A stretch of DNA of 17,541 nucleotides from Halobacteriales archaeon SW_9_67_24 (GTDB taxonomy: Archaea > Halobacteriota > Halobacteria > Halobacteriales > Halococcaceae): positions 1 through 17,541 of the forward strand of contig PXSV01000163.1 in the NCBI GenBank assembly GCA_003022685.1, in the 5' to 3' direction. The stretch's first letter is position 1, and the number at the start of each line of letters is the position of its first letter. Under the pieces are notes generated by a model. That model did no database searches, was not told the DNA's origin, and saw only the letters and a list, made by a program, of their open reading frames with translations. Shown here piece by piece: positions 1 through 7,313 of the stretch. Position numbers and translations under genes: made by a program.

Positions 1-708
1 CGCCATCTCGTCTGTGTCACCGCGACCGACACCGCACCGCTGTGTGGCGCACACGAGGCGAGCGGGACTCGCTCCTACAGCGCCGTCCCGCAGAACACCG
101 AGTACCACCCCGAGATGGGTCTCAGGGTGCTACTGGGTGCGCTCGTCAGAACCGCCGCGCGGTACGACGTCGCCGCCACGCCCGTCCTGAGCCACGCGAC
201 GAGTCACTACGTCCGGACGTATCTCGACCTCTCGCGCCGGGCGAGCGACGCGAACGACGCGCTCGAATCGCTCGGGTACGTCCACCACTGCTTTTCGTGC
301 CTCCACCGCGAGTCCCGGGCCGGCCTGATCGCGCGCCCGCCGGCCGAGTGTCCGGCCTGCGGTGCGAACGTCCGGACCGCGGGACCGCTCTGGCTCGGCC
401 AGTCCCACGACAACGCGTTCGTCGGCGAGGTTTGCGACCGACTCACCAACGAGCTGGGAACCGAAGAGCGCTCCCGCGACCTCCTCACGACGCTCGACGC
501 AGAGCTCGATACGCCGACGCATTACGACCAGCACCACCTCTGTCGACAGTGGGGTCGGTCGGCGAGCGCGATGGACGAGTTCCTCGACCGGCTTCGCGGG
601 GCGGGCTTTGCGGCCTCACGCACTCACTTCGGCGGCACGACGTTCGAAACCGACGCCTCCGTGGGGGAGATCGAGACTGCGACCGATCCGGCGAGCGATC
701 CTGGCTGA
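1..708 (+). CDS. trm1: tRNA (guanine(26)-N(2))-dimethyltransferase Trm1, C-terminal part (5' end outside window)
   Basis: The reading frame is open from base 1 to a TGA at 706-708, giving 235 residues of the C-terminal part. Trm1 uses S-adenosylmethionine to dimethylate G26 of tRNA in the cytoplasm. The first visible residues include the catalytic-region signature TDTAPLCGAH, followed by a YHPEMGLRVLLG block typical of Trm1. Further on, two Cys pairs (CFSC near base 290 and CPAC near base 353) bracket the C-terminal zinc-binding insert, then comes a GPLWLGQ motif. An ATG at 115 lies inside the conserved region and is not the real start. The family is usually about 370-390 residues, so roughly 140 residues lie upstream of the window. 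The last 15 residues are acidic and poorly conserved in type. Confidence 0.93.
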   Translation, partial: RHLVCVTATDTAPLCGAHEASGTRSYSAVPQNTEYHPEMGLRVLLGALVRTAARYDVAATPVLSHATSHYVRTYLDLSRRASDANDALESLGYVHHCFSCLHRESRAGLIARPPAECPACGANVRTAGPLWLGQSHDNAFVGEVCDRLTNELGTEERSRDLLTTLDAELDTPTHYDQHHLCRQWGRSASAMDEFLDRLRGAGFAASRTHFGGTTFETDASVGEIETATDPASDPG

Positions 709-786
709 CCCGGATCGGGCTCCGACGAGCAGTCCGAACACGGCGCGAGGGAGAACTACTTACCGGCGGGGGCTGAATCGGGCGGC

Positions 787-1622
787 GTGCAGGTCGGCAA
801 TCGCCTCCGCCGGCGGGTCGAGAACCTCGGCCCGATAGCCCGGACGGTGGTCGCGGTGGCTCGCGAGGAACAGATCACGCTGCTCGCGGCGAGCCTCGCG
901 TACTACCTGTTCCTCGCGCTCGTCCCGCTCGTGCTGTTCACCGTGATCGGGCTCTCGCTGTTCGGCAACGGCCTCCTCTCGCAGGCGAGCACGGCGGCGT
1001 CCGGAACGGTACTCCCGCAGGGGACGTCGGCACCACGACAGCTCCTGAGCCAGACCAGCGGCCGGATCCGGGCGGCGGCGCTCGGGGCCGTCATCCTCGC
1101 GTGGAGCGCGCTTCGGATGTTCGGCGCGCTCGACGGGGCGTTCGCCGCGGTCTACGACGAGCGCGAGGCGGTCTCGTTCACGGGCAAACTGATCGACGCG
1201 ATCCTCGTGCTCGTGACGGTGACGGTCGCGGCCGCGGCGCTCGCCGGGATCAGCCTCGGGGTCGCGATCGTCGTCGAGGACGGCTCCCTGCTGCGAGTCG
1301 TGACTCCGCTGCTCCTGTTCGTCACGCTGGTCGGGACCTCTCTCGATGTACTACGTCCTTTCCCGAGGTCGACGGCGTCTCGGTCCGCGAGATCCTCCCG
1401 GGAGCGCTGTTCGCCGCGGTCACGTGGACGGTGGCGAGCGTGATCGTTCGGCTGTACGCCACCGCGTCGAGCAGCGTCGCCCTCTACGGGGCCGTCGGTG
1501 GTCTGTTGCTCGTCATGACGTGGCTGTACGTCGGCGGCCTCGCGCTGCTCGTGGGGGCGGCGCTCAACGCGAGCCTCGCGGGGCGGGTCGCTCCCGACGC
1601 CGAGTGGCTCCAGACCCAGTGA
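787..1622 (+). pseudogene. YihY/BrkB-family membrane protein, interrupted by two frameshifts
   Basis: From a GTG at 787 the protein reads as a YihY/BrkB-type inner-membrane protein: a short basic N-terminus, then the AASLAYYLFLALVPLVLF segment and several hydrophobic helices. The frame continues correctly to about VTLVGTSL (near 1340). The next conserved piece, MYYVL, is in a second frame (ATG at 1346), and the remainder (PEVDGVSVREILPG and the last two helices) is in a third frame ending with TGA at 1620-1622. Comparison with the intact paralogue next door (LLPLYYFLPGDGVTVRE) shows that two separate indels are needed, one near 1340-1346 and one near 1357-1363. As written it would end early at 1443. 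A TATA-like actactta at 755-762 lies about 25 nt before the GTG. The family is a multi-pass membrane protein of uncertain function, once misassigned as RNase BN. Either a decaying duplicate or sequencing errors. Confidence 0.8.
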
Positions 1623-1662
1623 CTCGTCACCCGAACGTACCGGTGATGCGGAGTCCCGCCGA

Positions 1663-1670
1663 TTTATATA
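1663..1670 (+). promoter_or_regulatory. TATA box of the second YihY gene
   Basis: The sequence tttatata sits 22-29 nt before the GTG at 1693, which is the spacing expected when an archaeal transcript begins at or next to the start codon. This supports the GTG start and a leaderless mRNA for the YihY / coiled-coil pair. Confidence 0.75.
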
Positions 1671-1692
1671 CGCCTCGGTCGAAGGCGCGGTC

Positions 1693-2553
1693 GTGAGTAC
1701 GAGTACGCGCGTGACTTCCTTCGGCCGATCGTTCGTCGAGGAAGTTCGAGAAAAAGAGATCACGTTCATCGCGGCGAGCATCGCGTACTACGCGTTCGTC
1801 TCGCTGATCCCCCTCCTGTTGCTCTTGCTCGTCACGCTCTCGGTCGTCGTCGACCCCTCGACGGCCGACAGCGTCGTGAGCAGTGCAACGAGTTCGTTGC
1901 CGGCGAGCGCCCAGGACCTCGTGAGCGGCGCGATCGACGATCAGAGTGGGGCCGGCGGGGCGACGATCGCCAGCTTCGTCGCGCTGCTCTGGAGCGCGCT
2001 CAAGCTCTTTCGCGGGCTGGACACGGCGTTCTCGCGGGTGTACGGCCGCAAGTCCGACGGCATCGCCGCCCAGGTCAAAAACGGCGTCGTCACGCTGGCC
2101 GCGATAATCCTCGGCGCGATCGTCGCGGTCGGAATCACTGTCGCGATATCGTTCTGGCCGCTCGACGTCACGTTCGCCGGCGTTTCCGCGGCGGCGATCA
2201 TTGGGACGCTCGCGACGCTGCTCGCGCTCGTGATCGTTCTCCTGCCGCTCTACTATTTCCTTCCCGGTGACGGCGTGACGGTCCGCGAGGCGATACCGGG
2301 GGCGGTGCTGGCCGCCGTCGGTCTCACTGTCCTCCAGGTCGTCTTCCGGATCTACGCGGCGCGGGCCGGCGCGTTCGAGGCCTACGGCGTTCTCGGCGGG
2401 GTGTTGTTGCTGGTGACGGTGCTGTATTTCGCCGGGATGGTCCTCCTGATCGGGGTGTTGTTGAACGCGCTTCTCGCCGGCCGGGTCGCCGGTCGCGAGA
2501 CACCGGCCGAGGACGGGCTCGCGGAGCGGCTCCGCTCGGGAGGCCAGGCATGA
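1693..2553 (+). CDS. YihY/BrkB-family membrane protein (intact paralogue)
   Basis: A 286-residue multi-pass membrane protein. The N-terminal cytoplasmic stretch is followed by the family hallmark AASIAYYAFVSLIPLLLLLL at about residues 27-46. Later segments include LWSALKLFRGLDTAFSRVYG (about 98-117), three to four further helices, and a LLPLYYFLPGDGVTVREAIP motif at about 182-201. It ends with a short polar tail. Length and topology (about six helices) match the family. GTG at 1693 was chosen because a TATA box lies just upstream and the frame has no better start. It is about 35-40 percent similar by eye to the broken gene at 787-1622, so the two look like a tandem duplication. Its stop overlaps the next gene's ATG (ATGA), so the two are probably translationally coupled. 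The biochemical function of the family is unknown; a transport or envelope role is inference. Confidence 0.9.
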   Translation: MSTSTRVTSFGRSFVEEVREKEITFIAASIAYYAFVSLIPLLLLLLVTLSVVVDPSTADSVVSSATSSLPASAQDLVSGAIDDQSGAGGATIASFVALLWSALKLFRGLDTAFSRVYGRKSDGIAAQVKNGVVTLAAIILGAIVAVGITVAISFWPLDVTFAGVSAAAIIGTLATLLALVIVLLPLYYFLPGDGVTVREAIPGAVLAAVGLTVLQVVFRIYAARAGAFEAYGVLGGVLLLVTVLYFAGMVLLIGVLLNALLAGRVAGRETPAEDGLAERLRSGGQA

Positions 2554-2996
2554 GCGAGGAGACGACCGATGACGTCGGCGAGCCGGTCCGGGAAGACGAG
2601 GGTCTCGATGAACGGACCGGCGACGATCGCACCGAGACCGCGACCGTCGGGGACATCGAGACGCTGCGGGCCGACGTGGTGGCGTTCGCCGACGAGGTCG
2701 AGGAGCGGATCATCAGGCGCGACGCGCTCGAAAGCGACCTCAAGGGGTACGTCCGCAAGCGCCAGCGCCGCGGCCACGCCCGGGGCTGGGGGCCGTATCT
2801 CGTGCTGCTCTACGGGACCGCGATGACGATCGGCGCGTTCGCGCTGCTGAACGGCGGCTGGGCGATCCTCGCCATGATCGTCGTCTGGCTCTCGACGCTC
2901 GGTCTCTACGCCCTGATGGTGCTCGTCGGCCTCGCCGGGGCCGCGCTCGGCCTGCCGGGACGGCTCCGTGATCTGGTCGGCCGCATCCGATCGTAG
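2550..2996 (+). CDS. Hypothetical membrane protein with acidic N-terminus, coiled coil and two helices
   Basis: A 148-residue protein whose ATG at 2550 overlaps the stop of the YihY gene by 4 nt. Residues 1-35 are very acidic and probably disordered. Residues 36-75 (from ETLRADVVAFADEVEERI through the KGYVRKRQRRG basic patch) look like an amphipathic or coiled-coil helix. Then come two hydrophobic segments at about 85-108 (LVLLYGTAMTIGAFALLNGG) and 110-133 (a Leu/Val/Ala-rich stretch), ending in a short basic tail. I do not recognise a named family with confidence; comparable small proteins are seen in haloarchaea. Overlap with the YihY gene suggests co-expression and perhaps a shared complex at the membrane, which is inference. 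It is convergent with glnA, 62 nt away. Confidence 0.8.
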   Translation: MSEETTDDVGEPVREDEGLDERTGDDRTETATVGDIETLRADVVAFADEVEERIIRRDALESDLKGYVRKRQRRGHARGWGPYLVLLYGTAMTIGAFALLNGGWAILAMIVVWLSTLGLYALMVLVGLAGAALGLPGRLRDLVGRIRS

Positions 2997-3058
2997 CGAC
3001 GTCGCGCTCGCTGGCGGTTCTCACGGCGATCGACGAAACATCGGGGGCGAAGCCGCGC

Positions 3059-4429
3059 TCAGAACGTTTCGAGGTACCGCTCCTTCTCCCACTCGCTGAC
3101 CGACACCCGGTAGTCGGTGACCTCCGCGCGCTTGGCTTCGAGGAACGTGTCGGCGACGTGCTCGCCCAGCGCGTCCATGATCATCTCGTCGGCTTCGAGC
3201 GCCGAGATCGACTCGCCGAGCGTCGTGGGCAGCGTCTCGATGCCGTACTCCTCGCGCATCGCCTCGTCGAACTCGTAGATGTTCTCGCGGACCGGATCGG
3301 GACAGTCGAGGTCGCGCTCGATGCCGTCGAGGCCCGCGGTGATGAGCGCGGCGAAGGCGAGGTACGGGTTGCACGAGGGGTCCGGGAAGCGCGCCTCGAT
3401 CCGCGAGGCCGCGGGGGTGCGCGCGGCGGGTTTGCGGATGAGCGCCGAGCGGTTCCGATCGGACCACGCGATGTAGACCGGAGCCTCGTAGCCGGGCACC
3501 AGCCGCTTGTAGGAGTTGACCGTCGGGTTCGAGACCGCCGTGATGGCGGGTGCGTGATCGAGGATCCCGGCCACGAACTGGCGGGCCGTCTCGCTCAGGT
3601 CGAACTCGTCGGCTCCGTCGTGGAAGGCGTTCTCCCCCTCGGCAAACAGCGAGAGGTGGGTGTGCATCCCCGAACCGTTGACACGCGCGATGGGTTTGGG
3701 CATGAACGTCGCGTGGAGATCGTGCTGGGCGGCGATCGCCCGCACCACCGACCGGAAGGTAGCGACGTTGTCCGCGGTCGTGAGCGCGTCGTCGTAGGTG
3801 AAGTTGATCTCGTGCTGCCCTTGGGCGACCTCGTGGTGGGAGGCCTCGATCTCGAAGCCCATCTCCTCCAACCCGTAGATGATGTCGCGACGGACATCGC
3901 TGGCGAGGTCCTTCGGCGCGAGGTCGAAGTAGCCGCCGGCGTCGTTGGTCTTCGTCGTCGCACGGCCCTCCTCGTCGTGCTCGAACAGGAAGAACTCGGG
4001 TTCCGGTGCGGCGTTGACCTCGTACCCCATCTCCGCGGCGCGATCGAGCGCGTCCTTGAGCACCCCACGTGGATCGCCGGCGAACGGCTCGCCGGTCGAG
4101 GTGTCCATGACATCGCAGATCAGTCGCCCGCTCGCGGTGCCGTCGTCACGGTCGCGCCACGGCAAGATTGCGAACGTCGTCGGGTCGGGTGTGAGCCGCA
4201 TGTCCGACTCCTGGATCCGGACGAACCCCTCGATGCTGGAGCCGTCGAAGTAGATCCCCTCGGTGAAGGCCTTCTCGGCCTGGGAGGCCGGGATGGAGAC
4301 GTTCTTGACTGTGCCGAGGATGTCGGTGAACTGGAGTCGGAGGAAGTCGACGTTGTGTTCGTCGATGCGTTCGAGAACGCGCTGTGCGTCGGTCGAGAGG
4401 CCGCCGTCGGGCGGAGTTTCGTTTGTCAT
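3059..4429 (-). CDS. glnA: Type I glutamine synthetase
   Basis: A 456-residue enzyme that condenses glutamate, ammonia and ATP to glutamine, the entry step of nitrogen assimilation in the cytoplasm, normally a dodecamer. Visible signatures are the N-terminal beta-grasp region with FTDILGTVKNVSIP, the DGSSIEGF motif near residue 67, the catalytic MHTHLSLF block near 261, NPTVNSYKRLVPGYEAP near 313, and RIEARFPDPSCNPYLAF near 353. The region where enteric enzymes carry the adenylylated tyrosine reads ENIYEFDEA rather than the NLYDLPPEE type. Control by adenylylation is therefore unlikely, and effector or transcriptional control is expected. The ATG at 4429 gives the usual length. The gene is divergent from an Lrp-type regulator across 126 nt, an arrangement known in haloarchaea where the regulator and glnA are linked. 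Confidence 0.97.
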   Translation of the reverse strand: MTNETPPDGGLSTDAQRVLERIDEHNVDFLRLQFTDILGTVKNVSIPASQAEKAFTEGIYFDGSSIEGFVRIQESDMRLTPDPTTFAILPWRDRDDGTASGRLICDVMDTSTGEPFAGDPRGVLKDALDRAAEMGYEVNAAPEPEFFLFEHDEEGRATTKTNDAGGYFDLAPKDLASDVRRDIIYGLEEMGFEIEASHHEVAQGQHEINFTYDDALTTADNVATFRSVVRAIAAQHDLHATFMPKPIARVNGSGMHTHLSLFAEGENAFHDGADEFDLSETARQFVAGILDHAPAITAVSNPTVNSYKRLVPGYEAPVYIAWSDRNRSALIRKPAARTPAASRIEARFPDPSCNPYLAFAALITAGLDGIERDLDCPDPVRENIYEFDEAMREEYGIETLPTTLGESISALEADEMIMDALGEHVADTFLEAKRAEVTDYRVSVSEWEKERYLETF

Positions 4430-4555
4430 GCTTCGTGCCTACTCGGTCGGGGACCCCCGAATACAAAAACGCTACCCTTCGTTGCAAATATTGAACGTCG
4501 GGTCGGAACTGGATATTCGTAAAGTTTTACTCCCCGGGATCGGTAGGGGAGTTCG
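4430..4555. promoter_or_regulatory. Divergent glnA-lrp control region
   Basis: This 126-nt AT-richer stretch separates the two start codons. For glnA, the T-rich run seen on the minus strand at 4459-4470 (plus strand gaatacaaaaac) is placed 30-41 nt before its ATG and is the likely TATA element. For lrp, the imperfect palindrome gtaaagttttac at 4519-4530 lies 26-37 nt before its ATG and overlaps the expected TATA position. Directly after it, tcccc at 4531-4535 and gggga at 4546-4550 form a second inverted pair around the expected transcription start. A further near-palindrome, caaatattg, is at 4485-4493 midway between the genes. These are plausible Lrp sites controlling both genes; binding is inference. 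Confidence 0.6.
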
Positions 4556-5014
4556 ATGACGTACGAAAACCTCGATACGGAACTCGTGAACGCGCTGCTG
4601 GGGGACGGTCGTGCCAGCCTCCGGAGCCTCGCCGACGACCTCGACGTCTCGGTGACGACGGTCTCGAACCACCTCGCGGATCTCGAAGACGAGGGCGTCA
4701 TCCGGGGGTACTCGCCCGCGGTGGACTACAACGCTCTCGGCTACGACGTGACCGCCGTGATCCAGCTCAAAGTCGACGGCAGCGCGCTACCGGACATCAC
4801 CGAGCGGCTCCGCGAGCACCAGCAGATGATCTCGGTGTACGAGGTCACCGGCGATCACGACGTGGTCGCGGTCGGGAAGTTCCGGGACACCGACGACATG
4901 AACGACGCGATCAAGACGCTGCTCGCCGACGCCGACATCCGCGAGTCGAACACCAACGTCGTGCTCAACGCCGTGAGCGAGCACGAGCAGTTCGAACTCG
5001 CGATCGAAGATTAG
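4556..5014 (+). CDS. lrp: Lrp/AsnC-family transcriptional regulator
   Basis: A 152-residue protein with the standard two-domain Lrp layout. A helix-turn-helix lies at about residues 5-50 (ASLRSLADDLDVSVTTVSNH, with recognition helix SVTTVSNHL), then a linker DYNALGYDVTAVIQLKVD, then the effector-binding RAM domain to about residue 145 with the family-type EVTGDHDVVAVGKFRD motif. These proteins form dimers to octamers, sense amino acids such as leucine or glutamine, and activate or repress transcription. The ATG at 4556 gives the full HTH. Divergence from glnA suggests it regulates glutamine synthetase and itself. Its TAG stop overlaps, by 4 nt, the stop of the convergent gene downstream, leaving no intergenic terminator. 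Confidence 0.93.
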   Translation: MTYENLDTELVNALLGDGRASLRSLADDLDVSVTTVSNHLADLEDEGVIRGYSPAVDYNALGYDVTAVIQLKVDGSALPDITERLREHQQMISVYEVTGDHDVVAVGKFRDTDDMNDAIKTLLADADIRESNTNVVLNAVSEHEQFELAIED

Positions 5015-5355
5015 GCCGCCGCGAGCGCGACCCCGAGGTTGAGTCCGGTGACGCCGGCCCCGAAGGCGATCAGCCCGAGGAAGTACCACCGCCACCCAGG
5101 AACGGTGCGGACGAACCGTTCGCCGGCGAGCGCGAGCCCGCCCGCAAATACCGCCGCGGCGAGCTTGACGACGAGTGCGAGCGACGGCGTCGGGAGCAAC
5201 GCCCGGACCAGTGGGTTCGACTCGAACTCGATCCCCACCAGCGCCGCGGCCATGAGCGTCGAGACCCCATCGAAAACGCCCCACGCGATCACCACGCCGA
5301 CGACCAGCTCGGCGTAGTCGACCTCGCGTTCGAGCCACGGGAGCCAACCCTGCAC
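5011..5355 (-). CDS. Small integral membrane protein, DUF5658-like
   Basis: A 114-residue protein starting at a GTG (5355). Four hydrophobic segments can be seen, at about residues 15-38 (ELVVGVVIAWGVFDGVSTLM), 55-75, and the last two from about 85 to the end. The helix-1 Asp in GVFDGVST and the following GIEFESNPLVR are the kind of motif found in haloarchaeal DUF5658 proteins, where an Asp in a membrane helix and an E-x-NP motif recur. Assignment to that family is from memory of the pattern, and no function is known. It is convergent with lrp and overlaps its stop by 4 nt. A promoter is not obvious upstream. Confidence 0.75.
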   Translation of the reverse strand: MQGWLPWLEREVDYAELVVGVVIAWGVFDGVSTLMAAALVGIEFESNPLVRALLPTPSLALVVKLAAAVFAGGLALAGERFVRTVPGWRWYFLGLIAFGAGVTGLNLGVALAAA

Positions 5356-5426
5356 GGGGGTAGTGAGGCGCTACACACGGAAGTGGTCGCCGGCTAGGTA
5401 CACAAAAATCGGTTCGATCGGACGAG

Positions 5427-5496
5427 GCGGTGCGGCGCGGGTGCGGTTGCGGAGCAGTGTGGTCGCGGCGTGGTTGCGGTGCGGATGCGGTAGCGG
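5427..5496. repeat. Imperfect GTGCGG-type short repeat tract
   Basis: About 70 nt between the small membrane protein gene and the thermosome gene are dominated by loosely spaced tgcgg units, most regular at 5473-5496 where units follow each other every 5-6 nt. The copies are imperfect and no coding role is visible; it may simply be low-complexity intergenic DNA. Confidence 0.4.
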
Positions 5497-5509
5497 TCTT
5501 TTTCCCAAG

Positions 5510-5555
5510 TTTTTGCGGGTGAGCGCAAGCGAAGCGAGTGCGAACCCCGTAAAAA
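5510..5555. repeat. Hairpin-forming element with GCGAAGCGAGT loop, possible thermosome terminator
   Basis: The arms tttttgcggg (5510-5519) and cccgtaaaaa (5546-5555) pair over 10 positions with one G-U. The 26-nt loop holds gcgaagcgagt at 5529-5539, a motif also found in the aIF2 gamma gene at 10767-10776 and common between haloarchaeal genes. On the thermosome strand a run of five T begins 13 nt after the stop at 5568, so the element may also end that transcript, as archaeal termination favours T-runs on the coding strand. Confidence 0.5.
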
Positions 5556-5567
5556 GTGGGGGCTTCC

Positions 5568-7184
5568 TACATCATGCCGCCCATGCCACCCATACCGCCC
5601 ATGCCGCCCAGCGAGGTCGCCCGCGGCGATCACGTCGTCGATCCGGAGGATCATGACGGCCGCCTCGGTGGCGGACTCGATCGCCTGGGTCTTGACGCGG
5701 AGGGGCTCGACGACGCCTTCGGCCTCCATGTCGACCACTTCGCCGGTGTAGGCGTCGAGACCAGTAGTAGTGTCGCCGCCGTCGTGCTTCGAGCGGAGGT
5801 CGACCAGCGAGTCGATCGGATCGAGGCCGGCGTTCTCAGCGAGCGTGCGCGGGATGACGTCGATCGCGTCCGCGAAGGCCTCGACGGCGAGCTGCTCACG
5901 GCCGCCCACGCTGTCGGCGTAGTCGCGCAGGCCAAGCGAGAGCTCGGTCTCGGGTGCGCCGCCGCCCGGCAGCACCTTGTTGTCCTCAAGGGTGACGCGC
6001 ACTACACCCAGCGAGTCCTCGATGGCGCGCTCGACCTCGTCGACGACGTGCTCGGTGCCGCCGCGGAGGATGAGCGTGACCGCTTTGGCGTCGTTGACGT
6101 CCTCGACGAAGATGCGCTGGTCGCCGGCGATGTCGCGTTCGGCGACGCTTCCGGCGTAGCCGAGATCGTCTTCGGTGATGTCGTCGAGGTTCGAGACGAC
6201 GCGGCCGCCCGTCGCGCGGGCGAGCCGGTTCATGTCGCTGGATTTGGCGCGGCGCACGGCCAGAATACCGTTCTCGGCGAGGTAGTGCTGGGCCATGTCG
6301 TCGATGCCGTTTTGACAGAACACGACGTCAGCGCCGACCTCAGTGAGCTGGTCGACCATCTCCTCGAGCTGTGCTTCCTCCTGGTCGAGGAACTCCTGGA
6401 GCTGATCGGGGTCGGTGACGTTGACCTCGGCGTCGATCTCGGTCTCCTTGACCTCGATCGCGCTATCGAGGAGCGCGACGTCGGCGTCCTCCTTGAAATA
6501 GGGCATGTTGTCGTGGACGCGCTCCTTGTCGATGATGACGCCCTCGACGAGTTCGGACTCGTCGACGCTCCCGCCGACCGCCTTCTCGACTTTCACGTTG
6601 TCGGTGTCGACGCCCTCGTCGTCGCTGACCGCGGTGACCGCGCTCACGACGAGCTCCGCGAGGAGGTCGCGGGCGCTCTCGGCTCCCTTGCCCGTCATCG
6701 CGGTCGCGGCGATGTGTTGGAGGGTCTCGGTGTCGGACTCGTCGACCTCGATCGCGGACTCCTCGAGAATCGACTTGGCTTCCTCGGCGGCCTCGCGGTA
6801 GCCCTGGGCGAGCGTCGTCGCGTGGATGTCCTGATCGAGGAGCTCCTCGGCCTCTTCGAGGAGTTCGCCGGCCTCGACGACTGCGGTCGTGGTGCCGTCG
6901 CCGACCTCGTCCTCCTGGGTCTCGGCGACCTCGACGATCATGTTCGCCGCCGGGTGTTCGATGTCCATCTCCGAGAGGATGGTGACGCCGTCGTTCGTGA
7001 CCACGACGTCGCCCGCATCGGAGACGAGCATCTTGTCCATCCCTTTCGGGCCGAGTGTGGTACGGACCGATTCGGCGACCGCCTGGCCGGCCGTGATGTT
7101 CATCGACTGTGCGTCCTTCCCGGACGTTCGCTGGGAGTCGTCCGAGAGCACGATAAGGGGCTGGTTGCCCATCTGCTGAGCCAT
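5568..7184 (-). pseudogene. thsA: Thermosome (group II chaperonin) subunit with frameshift in its C-terminal tail
   Basis: A subunit of the archaeal ATP-driven protein-folding chaperonin, a double-ring cytoplasmic complex. From ATG 7184 the protein begins MAQQMGNQPLIVLSDDSQRT and shows the chaperonin motifs LGPKGMDKM (about residue 44), NDGVTIL, VGDGTTT and LPGGGAPE. It stays in frame to DDVIAAGDLAG at about residue 525. The normal haloarchaeal ending, a GGM-repeat tail, is present just downstream (GGMGGMGGMGGMM, TAG at 5568-5570) but in another frame. The break is at about 5600-5612, and the tail lacks the acidic linker usually seen before GGM. Read literally, the frame runs on to 5394 with about 70 unrelated residues. 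The catalytic body is intact, so the protein may work, or the repetitive tail may be misassembled. Called broken only for the tail; which paralogue it is cannot be told. The GTG at 7190, six bases upstream in frame, is an alternative start. Confidence 0.85.
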
Positions 7185-7210
7185 AGTCACCTACTGATTG
7201 AATGGAGTTC

Positions 7211-7218
7211 TATATAAG
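7211..7218 (-). promoter_or_regulatory. TATA box of the thermosome gene
   Basis: On the minus strand this reads cttatata, inside agcttatataga. Its centre is about 30 nt from ATG 7184 and 25 nt from GTG 7190, so transcription should start almost on the GTG. The mRNA is therefore leaderless from GTG or has a leader of only about five nt before ATG. Haloarchaeal thermosome genes are known heat-shock genes controlled through this core promoter region. Confidence 0.75.
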
Positions 7219-7313
7219 CTTGTCGGAGCGGGTTCGTCCGACCCGTACCCGACACCGTTTCGAGTCGTGTGGTAGCGGGTCACAGACGTGGATTTATATG
7301 TCGAACGGCGTCG

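Noticed and set aside
3158..4522. 454-codon open frame antisense to glnA
   Set aside because: It is the mirror of a high-GC gene with strong codon bias; it has no recognisable domains and glnA is certain.
5556..7217. 553-codon open frame antisense to the thermosome gene
   Set aside because: Composition (Val/Asp/Leu-rich with no motif) is the usual reverse-strand shadow of a haloarchaeal gene.
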